25,180 nt of DNA from an uncultured Bacillaceae bacterium (GCA_937995745.1 CALKIU010000014.1:1-25180); one strand, 5' to 3'; shown: positions 1 to 7,498, counted from the stretch's first letter. Translations and numbers: made by a program. The notes: a model not told the origin generated them from the letters alone.

Positions 1-273
1 CGGGGAATCTGAGGACAAAATCGAGATAAAAAAGGGTGTTTTGTCTTCAGACAGGGTAACTGAGGACAAATGGCTTCAAAAAATGGGTATTTTGTTCTTA
101 GACAGCAATTCTGAGGACAAAATCTTGTTAAAAATGAAACGGTTTGTCTTCAGACGGGGAATCTGAGGACAAAATCGAGATAAAAAAGGGTGTTTTGTCT
201 TCAGACAGGATAACTGAGGACAAATGGCATAAAAAAATAGACATTTTGTCCTTAGACGGTAGTTGAGAACAAA
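1..273. repeat. Array of ~50-bp imperfect palindromes with 154-bp higher-order period
   Basis: Five full units and one half unit follow each other. Each starts with a left arm close to TCTGAGGACAAAA and ends with a right arm close to TTTTGTCTTCAGA, around an 18-20-nt AT-rich spacer. Arms: 8-20 with 39-51, 60-70 with 91-101, 110-121 with 143-154, 162-174 with 193-205, and 214-224 with 245-255. A half unit lies at 263-273. Arms pair at 9-12 of 11-13 positions, so each unit can form a hairpin or cruciform. Positions 1-74 and 155-228 match at all but one base (56/210), which shows that a block of three units was duplicated. A possible lone half arm (TAACTGAGGA) lies at 588-597. The array runs off the left edge. 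I do not recognise its family; spacers between arms are not unique in the way CRISPR spacers are. Confidence 0.85.
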
Positions 274-710
274 TCTTAGGTTTAAAATGATACCGATGTC
301 TATAAAATGGAATTTGAAACTGACTCTGATTAAAAAAGGAGCACTTTGTTTTGGAAAAGCGGTTTTATAAATGGAAGCGGATTGAATTCGACATGACCCC
401 TTAAGAATCTACTTGCATCTCAAAACTGCATAACTAAAATTTAAAAAGGAAGGGAGATGCCGAACCGGCATCTCCCTACATATTTGGACTTTCTCTGTTT
501 CCATAATCCTTTGTTTCCCATGCTCTTTTTAATTTTTTTCAAAGTCACACAAATTCACTTATATGCACTCCGGACAAAGGGCTACCTTAACTGAGGAAAA
601 CCGATTGTTTGGAACGCAGTTTGTATAGACCCAACTGGGTTACAGCGGCCTTGTCCTGTGTCTAAATTACTGGCAACCGGTTGTTATTTCTCATGCCCTC
701 ATGCGTATAA
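274..710. other. Non-coding region between repeat array and fruA end
   Basis: No convincing gene lies here: there is no open frame with a ribosome binding site. It holds the terminator-like hairpin at 443-476. Just before the fruA stop, CCGGTTGT at 677-684 can pair with ACAACCGG at 721-728, and the element AATTACTGGC occurs twice (about 665-674 and 709-718). These may be part of the fruA 3' end. The rest is AT-rich sequence in which I see nothing. Confidence 0.6.
443..476 (-). terminator. Likely intrinsic terminator of the fru operon
   Basis: An 11-bp perfect stem (452-462 pairing with 466-476, arms GGGAGATGCCG and CGGCATCTCCC) has a 3-nt loop. Read on the minus strand it is followed by TTCCTTTTTAAATTTT, a moderately U-rich tail. 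It lies about 235 nt downstream of the fruA stop, which is far for a terminator, but no better candidate lies closer. Confidence 0.55.
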
Positions 711-2585
711 TTACTGGCCTACAACCGGCTTTTTCACAATTCCCAAAATCACGGCTGTCACAGCGGCGCCAATCAGAATGGCCAAGATGTATAACAGCCA
801 GCTTCCTTCCACGAGCGGGATAACGAACAGTCCGCCGTGGGGGGCGCGCAGTCCGATACTGAAGAACATGGACAACGCTCCCGTTACCGCCGAACCGGCC
901 ATGAGTGCCGGGATGACGCGAATCGGGTCAGCGGCGGCGAAAGGAATGGCGCCTTCCGTGATAAAGGAAAGTCCCATGATATAGTTGACTTTTCCTGCTT
1001 CCAACTCTTGTTTGTTGAATTTCTTTTTGAAAATCGTTGTCGCCAGGGCGATGCCAAGAGGCGGAACCATACCGGCAGCCATGACAGCGGCCATCGGTTC
1101 AATGACGCCGTTGGCAAGGAGCCCCGTTCCGAACACGTAAGCGGCTTTGTTGACAGGACCGCCCATATCAAATGCCATCATCAATCCTAAAATGATGCCC
1201 AACAAGACCGCGTTCGCACCGCCGAGACCTGACAACCAGTCCGTTATGGCCGTGTTTAATGTTCCGAGCGGTTGGTTAATGACATATACCATGATAAATC
1301 CGGTTAATGCAATACCAAGCAGCGGATAAAGCAAGATCGTTTTGATTCCTTCCAGAGAGGCGGGAAGTCCTTTCAAAAGCTTTTTCAAGCCGACCACCAA
1401 ATAGCCTGCGAGAAAACCGGCCACGAGCCCTCCCAAAAATCCTGAACCACCGGAAGCGGCGAGCATTCCTCCAACCATTCCGGGAGCAAAACCGGGTCTG
1501 TCGGCAATGCTCATGGCAATGAATCCGGCCAATACGGGAATCATCAATCCGAAGGCTGTGCCTCCCCCGATGGTCATCAGGGCTTCAGCAAGCGGGTGGT
1601 AGGTTGGGTGGTTCGGGTCAGCGGCATTGATGCCGAAGATAAAGCTAATCGCGATTAAAATACCGCCGCCGACGACAAACGGAAGCATGTTCGTAACGCC
1701 GTTCATTAAATGCCTGTAGATGGCGGAACCGACGCCCCGCTTTTGCGGGCTTTCTTCCGTTTTTTGTTCGCTTTTCGCCTGATAGACGGGGGCATCTTTT
1801 TCCAATGCCCGTTTAATTAGTTTTTCCGCTTGGCGGATGCCGTCAGCGACCGATGTTTCAATGACCGGTTTTCCGGCAAAACGGTTCATCTCCACTTTCG
1901 TATCGGCGGCCACGATGACGGCCTCGGCTTTTTCAATATCTTCGGCTGTCAGGCGGTTTTTCACGCCGCTGGCGCCGTTTGTTTCAACTTTAATATCCAC
2001 TCCCAATTCGGCGGCTTTTTCTTTCAACGAGTCTGCCGCCATGTATGTGTGGGCGATTCCGGTCGGGCAAGCCGTGACGGCGACGATAAACTTTTTCTCT
2101 CCCGCGGTTTCCGCCGCTTGTTCTTCGTCTTCTTTATCGTATTGGTCAAAAATCGCCAAAATATCATCTTTAGTTTCCGCGGTCATCAGTTTTTCGCGCA
2201 CTTCTTCTTTTATCAGGATGGAGGAGAGACGGGAAAGCACTTCTAAATGAGTGTTGTTCGCTCCCTCCGGCGCGGCAATCATGAAGAAAAGATGAGCCGG
2301 TTTTCCGTCAAGGGAATCAAAGTCTGCGCCTGTTTTTGTCCGGCCAAAAGCGACCGCCGGTTCTTTGACCGCACTTGTTTTTGCATGGGGAATGGCGATG
2401 CCGTCGCCAATTCCGGTCGTACTTTGCTCTTCTCTTGCCAGGATGGCTTGTTTAAAAGCCTTTTTATCGTTAAGCTTTCCTGCTTTGTCCAAAGATTCTA
2501 TCAGTTCGTCAATCACAGCGTCTTTTTCCGTGCTTGCCAATGAAAGATTCATGATATCTTTTGTTAAAAGTTCGGCAATTTTCAT
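711..2585 (-). CDS. fruA: PTS fructose-specific transporter subunit EIIABC
   Basis: A 624-residue membrane permease of the phosphoenolpyruvate phosphotransferase system. It takes up fructose and releases fructose 1-phosphate in the cytoplasm. Domain order is EIIA (about 1-150, phosphorylated His67 in GIAIPHAKT), EIIB (about 165-265, phosphocysteine Cys173 in VTACPTGIAHTY) and EIIC (about 285-615, multiple hydrophobic segments). The length fits the fused A-B-C form found in bacilli. The ATG at 2585 is preceded by AAGGAGAAG. It is last in the fruR-fruK-fruA operon, with only 18 nt after the fruK stop, and its product is the substrate of FruK. The linker between EIIB and EIIC (about 265-285) is Lys/Glu-rich. 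Identity is secure at family level; mannose-type specificity is unlikely because fruK and fruR are adjacent. Confidence 0.96.
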   Translation of the reverse strand: MKIAELLTKDIMNLSLASTEKDAVIDELIESLDKAGKLNDKKAFKQAILAREEQSTTGIGDGIAIPHAKTSAVKEPAVAFGRTKTGADFDSLDGKPAHLFFMIAAPEGANNTHLEVLSRLSSILIKEEVREKLMTAETKDDILAIFDQYDKEDEEQAAETAGEKKFIVAVTACPTGIAHTYMAADSLKEKAAELGVDIKVETNGASGVKNRLTAEDIEKAEAVIVAADTKVEMNRFAGKPVIETSVADGIRQAEKLIKRALEKDAPVYQAKSEQKTEESPQKRGVGSAIYRHLMNGVTNMLPFVVGGGILIAISFIFGINAADPNHPTYHPLAEALMTIGGGTAFGLMIPVLAGFIAMSIADRPGFAPGMVGGMLAASGGSGFLGGLVAGFLAGYLVVGLKKLLKGLPASLEGIKTILLYPLLGIALTGFIMVYVINQPLGTLNTAITDWLSGLGGANAVLLGIILGLMMAFDMGGPVNKAAYVFGTGLLANGVIEPMAAVMAAGMVPPLGIALATTIFKKKFNKQELEAGKVNYIMGLSFITEGAIPFAAADPIRVIPALMAGSAVTGALSMFFSIGLRAPHGGLFVIPLVEGSWLLYILAILIGAAVTAVILGIVKKPVVGQ

Positions 2586-2603
2586 GATTGATCTTCTCCT
2601 TTG

Positions 2604-3518
2604 TTAAGGATTTCTCGTCAGATGGACCTGGGACACAAGCTTGTTGACGTTATCCAAAGTGCATAATCCCGCGGAGAAAGCAGTGGCACTTCCGGCGGCA
2701 ACACTGAAACGAAAAGCTTCTTCAAAAGATGCCGTTTTTTCGTAGACGGCCGTGAAAGCGGCCACCATTGAATCGCCGGCACCCACGGAATTTATCACTT
2801 CTCCTTTCGGCACGTTTGATGTGAGGACGATGTCTTTATTAATGAAAACAGCTCCTTGACCTGCAAGTGACACGATTACATTTTCTGCTCCTCTGTCCAC
2901 GAGTTTTTTTCCATAGTGCACAGCCTCATCGCAGCTTGTGATTTCTGTTTGGAATAATTGCCCCAATTCATGATGGTTCGGCTTTACAAGAAAAGGGTTG
3001 TACGGGAGAATATTTTCCAACAAAGCCCCTTCCATATCGGCGACAAACTTGATCCCTTTTTCATGGCATATTTTGACGAGTTCTTCATAAGTCGTTTCCG
3101 GCAAAGAGTGGGGAATGCTTCCCGACAAAATCAAGATGTCGTTTTCGTCCAGGCCGCAGATTTTTCTTTTCAAAATTTCATAGTCTTCTTTGGTGATTCT
3201 CGGTCCTTTGGCATTAATCTCTGTTTCCTGTCCCGCTTTGAGCTTGATGTTAATCCTCGTATGTTCTTCAATTTTTACAAAGTCTGTTTCGATGCCGAGG
3301 GAGCGGAGAATTTTTTCGATGTAGTCTCCGGTAAAACCTCCCAGAAAGCCAAGTGCTTTATTCTGGACGCCAAAATTCTTTAACACTTGAGATACGTTGA
3401 TTCCTTTGCCGCCGGGAAAAACAGCCTCTCTATTCGTTCTGTTTAATGTTCCCGGTTTCAATTCATCGAGCTCGACAATGTAATCGAGAGACGGATTGAG
3501 AGTGAGTGTATAAATCAT
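2604..3518 (-). CDS. fruK: 1-phosphofructokinase
   Basis: A 304-residue cytoplasmic kinase of the PfkB/ribokinase family. It phosphorylates fructose 1-phosphate to fructose 1,6-bisphosphate with ATP, so fructose imported by FruA enters glycolysis. The N-terminal substrate motif GGKGINVSQVLKNFG (about 36-50) and the C-terminal anion-hole and catalytic motif VGAGDSMVAAF (Asp249 as the base) are both intact. Length is normal for the family. The ATG overlaps the fruR stop by 4 nt (ATGA), and a GGTGG ribosome binding site sits in the end of fruR, so the two genes are translationally coupled. Tagatose-6-phosphate kinase is the main alternative within PfkB, but the fru gene context decides for FruK. 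Confidence 0.95.
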   Translation of the reverse strand: MIYTLTLNPSLDYIVELDELKPGTLNRTNREAVFPGGKGINVSQVLKNFGVQNKALGFLGGFTGDYIEKILRSLGIETDFVKIEEHTRINIKLKAGQETEINAKGPRITKEDYEILKRKICGLDENDILILSGSIPHSLPETTYEELVKICHEKGIKFVADMEGALLENILPYNPFLVKPNHHELGQLFQTEITSCDEAVHYGKKLVDRGAENVIVSLAGQGAVFINKDIVLTSNVPKGEVINSVGAGDSMVAAFTAVYEKTASFEEAFRFSVAAGSATAFSAGLCTLDNVNKLVSQVHLTRNP

Positions 3519-4270
3519 GTTGACGCCACCTTAATGTTTGTCTTGTTTAAATAAATTTGCATTTCTTCTTCGTCCAATTGATCCGTAATGATGGTTGCTT
3601 CATGCAGATCCGCTATTTTGGCAAATGACACTTCTTTAAATTTAGTATGGTCGGCAACGACAAAGGCTTCACGGGACAGGGTTATAGCCAAATGTTTAAT
3701 AATGGCTTCTTCCGGATCCGGTGTTGTGAATCCAAATTTATGGTGAATGCCGTTTGTGCCGATAAAGCATTTATCAAAATGGTATTGTCTGAGGCTTTCG
3801 ATTGCCCCCCGGCCGATTAATGCATGGGTTGTCGGTTTAATCATTCCGCCGGTGAGAAAAGTTTTGATGCCTCTTTCCAGGCAACGGCCGGCGTTCATGA
3901 ACCCGTTTGTGACGACGACAATATTTTCAGGGAGATAAGGAATGATTTCTTGCACCGTGGAGCCTGCATCCAAGAAGATGCTTTCCCCCTCTGCAACAAG
4001 GCCGGCAGCGTATTTGGCGATTTTTTGCTTTTCGTGAAGGTTTTTGGTTGATTTTTCGCTCATTGTCGGTTCAAGGAGTTTTCCTTGCAATCTGGCTGCG
4101 CCGCCGTGGACCCTTTTTAAAAACCCGCGCTGCTCCAAATAGGTCAAGTCCCTGCGAATGGTTGATTCAGAGCTGTTTGTGAGCTTCACAAGCTCCTGGA
4201 GCTTGACCGTATTTTTCTTTTTTAGCAGCTCCAAAATCAACTGATGGCGCTCGGCTTCCAGCAAATCCAT
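3515..4270 (-). CDS. fruR: DeoR-family transcriptional repressor of the fructose operon
   Basis: A 251-residue cytoplasmic DNA-binding regulator. The N-terminal DeoR winged helix-turn-helix (about 6-60) includes NSSESTIRRDLTYLEQRG, with the typical TIRRDL recognition helix and the following RVHGGA. The C-terminal DeoR sensor domain (about 75-235) includes FLDAGSTVQEI and FIGTNGI, which in this family bind a sugar phosphate, here probably fructose 1-phosphate. The start at 4270 follows an AGGAGG 3 nt upstream of the ATG, which is close but acceptable. It is the first gene of the operon and lies next to three operator-like repeats, so autoregulation is likely. The gene name rests on family plus operon context. 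Confidence 0.92.
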   Translation of the reverse strand: MDLLEAERHQLILELLKKKNTVKLQELVKLTNSSESTIRRDLTYLEQRGFLKRVHGGAARLQGKLLEPTMSEKSTKNLHEKQKIAKYAAGLVAEGESIFLDAGSTVQEIIPYLPENIVVVTNGFMNAGRCLERGIKTFLTGGMIKPTTHALIGRGAIESLRQYHFDKCFIGTNGIHHKFGFTTPDPEEAIIKHLAITLSREAFVVADHTKFKEVSFAKIADLHEATIITDQLDEEEMQIYLNKTNIKVAST

Positions 4271-4275
4271 CCCTC

Positions 4276-4289
4276 CTAAAACGCTTTCA
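4276..4289 (-). promoter_or_regulatory. Candidate catabolite-responsive element (cre)
   Basis: On the minus strand TGAAAGCGTTTTAG matches 12 of 14 positions of the CcpA consensus TGWNANCGNTNWCA and misses the last two. It sits between the promoter and the fruR start and touches the ribosome binding site, a position where bound CcpA could block elongation. This is a motif match only. Confidence 0.4.
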
Positions 4290-4317
4290 AAGTTCCTAAG
4301 ACTTTTTATCTACTTTT

Positions 4318-4346
4318 ATTGTATTCGCAGAATCGTTAAAAGTCAA
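4318..4346 (-). promoter_or_regulatory. Sigma-A promoter of fruRKA
   Basis: On the minus strand a -35 TTGACT (4341-4346) and a -10 TACAAT (4318-4323) are separated by exactly 17 nt. Each hexamer differs from consensus by one base. Transcription would start about 40 nt upstream of the fruR ATG. Confidence 0.75.
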
Positions 4347-4373
4347 TCAAAAACAATCAAAATCAGTCAATTT
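4344..4373 (-). promoter_or_regulatory. FruR operator-like direct repeats
   Basis: Three direct repeats lie with a strict 10-nt period on the plus strand: CAATCAAAAA (4344-4353), CAATCAAAAT (4354-4363) and CAGTCAATTT (4364-4373). On the minus strand they read as TTGATTG-type boxes, as in DeoR-family operators. The first overlaps the -35 hexamer, so a bound repressor would block RNA polymerase. FruR binding is inferred. Confidence 0.6.
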
Positions 4374-4643
4374 TTTCAGGAGGGATCCTGTTTGGTGAAA
4401 AAGGTCCGGCGGGCAGAGTGGGGAAGATATGCATTCGGTCGTAGTATATGTAGTCTTGTGTTGATTCATACGGATGGCGGTTGTATGTTGGTGTGGCCGC
4501 GGTGAGGAGGGCTTGCGGGGCGGACCGGTTCAATTTTCTGCCTTTTCGCTGGGTGAAAAGGAATTTAGTCTTAAGCTCTTCTTCATAAAAATAAGACTGG
4601 CGGTGTTATCTTAAGAACATGCAGTCTTTTTCGTTCAAAAACG

Positions 4644-4708
4644 TTCATAAAAAATATCCATGAACAAACTGCAACCATGGATGAAAAGTACTTTCCAGCG
4701 AAAAAGAG
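4644..4708 (-). repeat. Dispersed repeat, copy 1
   Basis: The minus strand matches 15472-15538 over about 60 nt with small gaps, including an exact 17-nt core GCAGTTTGTTCATGGAT (4656-4672 here). The core forms a 7-bp stem ATCCATG/CATGGAT followed on the minus strand by a T-run, like a weak terminator or a small mobile repeat. Confidence 0.6.
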
Positions 4709-4769
4709 AGAGACTGCCCCAAAAGTCAGATGAAAATGATGCAACCGTCCTTTTGAGAAGGATTGTTGC
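4707..4769. mobile_element. Possible insertion-sequence end remnant with hairpin
   Basis: GAGACTGCCCCAAAAGTC (about 4709-4726) resembles the terminal inverted repeats of several Bacillus insertion sequences (GAGACTGTCCCAAAAG-type). It is followed by a hairpin in which GCAACCGTCCTT (4741-4752) pairs with AAGGATTGTTGC (4758-4769) with two internal mismatches. I find no opposite end and no transposase, so this would be a solo end or a degraded element. The link to a named family is from memory and unverified. Confidence 0.35.
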
Positions 4770-4839
4770 TCACTAGAATTGCCGGTTTTTTTGAAATTTT
4801 GCTTAGCGGATTGAAAAAAGAATCTGCGGTGTGGCCGTT

Positions 4840-5040
4840 TTAACGGCGGAATCGAAACGGTCCTTTTATATAAACGCCGGCCTGGGAGGCTGAATTTGGC
4901 AGGCGCTGAAACCAGGCAGGCGCAACCAACACTTTTTTTGAATTATTCATGTCCATTTGCGTTCCCGAAATCCCAAACAAAAAAGCCTCCCTTACGGCCA
5001 ACGCAGGAGAGGACTTTTTTAGGGAAAAATCCCAATCCAT
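4840..5040 (-). CDS. Doubtful 66-residue ORF in the debris region
   Basis: The open frame starts MDWDFSLKKS and ends GPFRFRR. It has no ribosome binding site in front of its ATG, no recognisable domain and no hydrophobic segment. It lies beside the insertion-sequence-like motif, in a stretch without other genes. It may simply be an open frame inside a conserved non-coding repeat. I would not treat it as a real protein without homologues under coding constraint. Confidence 0.2.
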   Translation of the reverse strand: MDWDFSLKKSSPALAVREAFLFGISGTQMDMNNSKKVLVAPAWFQRLPNSASQAGVYIKGPFRFRR

Positions 5041-5246
5041 ATTACGAGGAGGATTTCATTGACATTTGAAAAAATTCACGCTAACAAATATTACATGTGA
5101 TTTAAAACCGACCGCATTATTTCGCAATTGATTTCCGGTGCAGCCATGTGTTTTTCTCCTTTAACCCAGCGTACATAAATCTGTTACAAACCAAATCAGG
5201 CTGTCGGTTGCAGGATGGGAATGTTTGTAATTCCCTCTTGGGATTT

Positions 5247-5957
5247 TTAAGAGAACATTCCCGATTCAATCAGCTCTTTATCGGAATGAATCCAAATTTC
5301 CAAGAGTTGCGCTAATCCTTTAAAATAATTTGATTTTGTAGAATTGCAAACGGCTTCCGTAAACAAAGAAATCCAATTCAGCAAATGGTTGTCGATAAAA
5401 TCCCTCTGCTTTTTGTTCATTTCTTCAGCACCGGAGATGTCGCCTTGTTCCATTTTGGAATGTTCCTCCATGCAAAGTAGGGACATAAACTCCAGTTCGA
5501 CAGCGATATGGTCGGGCAAATCTGTAAAGTTTTCGTCCAGAGTTACTCCGGCGGATAGATAATGTTTTTTTACATCCAGAGTAGATAAGCCCATCACTAC
5601 ACCATCTTTATTTTCCTCGGACTTTGTTAAATAAACGGATTCATAAGGGGGCGCCGGCAAATGCCCGGGTCCGACGAATAGACGGTTGTATTCAATATTT
5701 AATTCCCTTTTTATTTCTTCTGCAGAAAAACCTTGAAAGTGTTCAACAGATTTTTCTATCAAGGATAAAGCTCGTTCTGCCCGGGAACTCCTTTCACCGA
5801 ATAATTCACTGGCAGTTTTAAGAAAGCGGATGATGGTTTCATCCATCAAACGTTTAACGAACGGTTCATGGGCCTCAAAAAAACATTGAGACAATAAATT
5901 GTAAATAGTGCCGCGTATTTTAGCCAACTCAACGGCTGTTTCGAGCGCTGTTCCCAT
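5247..5957 (-). CDS. TorD/DmsD-family molybdoenzyme chaperone
   Basis: A 236-residue all-helical cytoplasmic chaperone. Family members bind the Tat signal of DMSO/TMAO-reductase-type catalytic subunits and hold them until the molybdenum cofactor is loaded. Diagnostic TorD motifs are EYNRLFVGPGHLPAPPYESV (about 89-108) and DHIAVELEFMSLLC (about 149-162). Length is within the usual 200-240. The ATG at 5957 follows AAGGGGGAAGC. It is the last gene of the dmsABC-like operon, 70 nt after dmsC, with a strong hairpin in the gap that may lower its expression relative to the structural subunits. Its client is presumably the Tat-bearing subunit at 7512-9929. The second molybdoenzyme lacks a signal peptide, so whether it is also a client is unclear. 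Confidence 0.88.
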   Translation of the reverse strand: MGTALETAVELAKIRGTIYNLLSQCFFEAHEPFVKRLMDETIIRFLKTASELFGERSSRAERALSLIEKSVEHFQGFSAEEIKRELNIEYNRLFVGPGHLPAPPYESVYLTKSEENKDGVVMGLSTLDVKKHYLSAGVTLDENFTDLPDHIAVELEFMSLLCMEEHSKMEQGDISGAEEMNKKQRDFIDNHLLNWISLFTEAVCNSTKSNYFKGLAQLLEIWIHSDKELIESGMFS

Positions 5958-5982
5958 TTTGCTTCCCCCTTGTAAGAATAAT

Positions 5983-6009
5983 TCTCTGCCGGAAACGGCC
6001 CGGCAGAGA
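5983..6009 (-). promoter_or_regulatory. Intercistronic hairpin between dmsC and torD
   Basis: A 10-bp perfect stem (5983-5992 with 6000-6009, arm CTCTGCCGG) has a 7-nt loop. On the minus strand it is followed by AATTATTC rather than a U-run. It could act as a leaky terminator or as an mRNA-stabilising barrier that separates the levels of the subunits and the chaperone. Confidence 0.6.
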
Positions 6010-6027
6010 TAGGCTTAATTGAATAGA

Positions 6028-6918
6028 TTAAAAGATTGGCGGAATGACCGGAGGATTAACTGCAACTATAAAGTGCAGCATCCTGCTCATGATGTCACCG
6101 GCGATGATGAATAAGAAGCTTGCTGTAAAAACAGCCGGAAATATAGAAGATTTTTGCTCCTTTTTCGCTAAAGCATAGATAACAATCAGTAAAGGCATTA
6201 AAATGCCGATAGAGAACCTGGCAATGGCAAGCCCAAAGCCGCTGCCGCTTTGTGCGGCATCAGGCAGCATCGAGATTTGAACTTGGTTGATTAGAAAAGT
6301 TGCTCCAACCAGGATGATGGCAAACAATCCAATCCACGTAAATATCTTTAGTAAATCCAGTTCGGCATCAGCCTTGTTTTTGTTGTACTGAAAAGCCAGC
6401 AGAATTCCGAACAGGAAAACTCCAAGCAAAAATGCGTTTGCCAAGTTCATATATAAAATAGAATCGGTGTTCCATGCAGGAATCGCTTTAACGCTCATGT
6501 AAATCATACTCATCGAAAAGATGGTTGTAATCCCGAACACGATTCCGACAGCCCCGACAATGGCCCGCGGTCGGTAGTTATTGGTTTTCACAGAACTTCT
6601 CCACAACAGGAAGCAAACGAAAGCACAGAAAGTAAAGATTCCGGCACTCCACGCTTCACGCGTCAACCAAGAAGAGAAGTTTAGAATAATATTGTAAAAG
6701 CTTCCGATTTTCCCTAAGTGGAAAAGGGTGGATAGTATCCCGACAATGACCAGGGGTAAGGATGTCGTTATGGCCAGTTTGGAAATATGGGCTAAAGAGT
6801 GATTTGCTTTTCTTTCTACATTAATCTTCCATATATCGATAACAGCACCAACGCAGAACAAACCGATAGCCATGCTTATAAAAAAGTATCCGATTACCAT
6901 CGCGTATTCAATGGCCAT
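6028..6918 (-). CDS. dmsC: DmsC-like membrane anchor of molybdoenzyme
   Basis: A 296-residue integral membrane protein with about eight hydrophobic segments. In this family it anchors the DmsAB dimer and oxidises menaquinol to feed electrons to the ferredoxin subunit. Family signatures are STLFHLGKIGSFYNIILNF followed by SSWLTREAWSAGIF (about 63-95), which match the DmsC FHLG and SWLSRE regions. Length is normal (E. coli DmsC is about 290). The ATG at 6918 follows AGGAGGGGTGA, and only 13 nt separate it from the dmsB stop. NrfD-type anchors are the alternative fold, but the TREAW-type motif and the operon context favour DmsC. Confidence 0.87.
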   Translation of the reverse strand: MAIEYAMVIGYFFISMAIGLFCVGAVIDIWKINVERKANHSLAHISKLAITTSLPLVIVGILSTLFHLGKIGSFYNIILNFSSWLTREAWSAGIFTFCAFVCFLLWRSSVKTNNYRPRAIVGAVGIVFGITTIFSMSMIYMSVKAIPAWNTDSILYMNLANAFLLGVFLFGILLAFQYNKNKADAELDLLKIFTWIGLFAIILVGATFLINQVQISMLPDAAQSGSGFGLAIARFSIGILMPLLIVIYALAKKEQKSSIFPAVFTASFLFIIAGDIMSRMLHFIVAVNPPVIPPIF

Positions 6919-6931
6919 ATGTCACCCCTCC

Positions 6932-7498
6932 TTAAATAATGTAATAAACAGATGGTTTTGTACCTTGTTCAGGTTTTAATATACGTACGGGGTTTGAATG
7001 AACCAGTTTATATACTTCTGAAGAAGGATCGTTCAAATCTCCAAATGTAATGGCCCGGCCGGGACAAACCTCGACGCACATCGGTTGTTTGCCTTTGTCA
7101 ATGCGATGCATGCACATGGTGCATTTGTCAACAATATTCTTTTCTTGGTCAAAATATCTTGCGTCATAAGGACAGGACCATACACAGTATTTGCATCCGA
7201 TGCATTTATCTTCGTCAACGAACACAATTCCGTCATCTCTTATTTTCGACGCACCGGTTGGGCAAACAGTGACACACGGTGCTTCTTCACAATGTTGGCA
7301 TGGCACTGTGAACCAGGACAGCTTTGTATACGGATATTTGCCCTCCGGTTTATCAAAAACCATTGAATTTTGCGGGTTTAGGACTTTTAAGCGAAATTCG
7401 CCAAGCGGCACATCGTTTTCCATTTTGCAAGCCACTGTACAGGTCCGGCAGCCGATGCATCTTTTCGTATTTATGACAAAACCCCATCTTTTAGACAT
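6932..7498 (-). CDS. dmsB: DmsB-like four-[4Fe-4S] electron-transfer subunit
   Basis: A 188-residue ferredoxin subunit with four cysteine groups: CIGCRTCTVAC (14-24), CQHCEEAPCVTVC, CIGCKYCVWSC and CTMC...CVEVC. Together these predict four 4Fe-4S clusters that carry electrons from the membrane anchor to the molybdenum subunit. There is no own signal peptide. Proteins of this type are exported as a complex with the Tat-bearing catalytic subunit. A GGGGGGAT ribosome binding site precedes the ATG, and 13 nt separate it from the dmsA stop. All sixteen cluster cysteines expected of the family appear to be present. The substrate specificity of the complex cannot be read from this subunit. Confidence 0.92.
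   Translation of the reverse strand: MSKRWGFVINTKRCIGCRTCTVACKMENDVPLGEFRLKVLNPQNSMVFDKPEGKYPYTKLSWFTVPCQHCEEAPCVTVCPTGASKIRDDGIVFVDEDKCIGCKYCVWSCPYDARYFDQEKNIVDKCTMCMHRIDKGKQPMCVEVCPGRAITFGDLNDPSSEVYKLVHSNPVRILKPEQGTKPSVYYII

Larger units (their letters stand above)
4380..5246. other. Gene-poor region with hairpins and probable mobile-element debris
   Basis: No convincing gene was found in these 867 bp. Contents: an inverted repeat AGTCTTA/TAAGACT (4567-4573 and 4592-4598); a dispersed repeat (4644-4708); an insertion-sequence-end-like motif and hairpin (4707-4769); a 66-codon open frame (4840-5040); and an unused GAGGAGG at about 5045-5051 followed only by a 13-codon TTG frame. Positions 4400-4540 hold nothing I recognise. 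A 6-bp hairpin after torD (5217-5222 with 5230-5235) has no U-tract. Confidence 0.55.

Noticed and set aside
1..273. CRISPR array
   Set aside because: The repeated arms are parts of palindromes with similar AT-rich spacers, and one 74-bp segment is duplicated almost exactly including spacer. There are no unique spacers of constant length and no cas genes.
1830..2250. Overlapping plus-strand open frames inside fruA
   Set aside because: They mirror the fruA coding strand and have no ribosome sites or domains; fruA is clearly the gene.
5217..5235. Terminator of the dms operon
   Set aside because: The stem is only 6 bp and no U-run follows on the minus strand.
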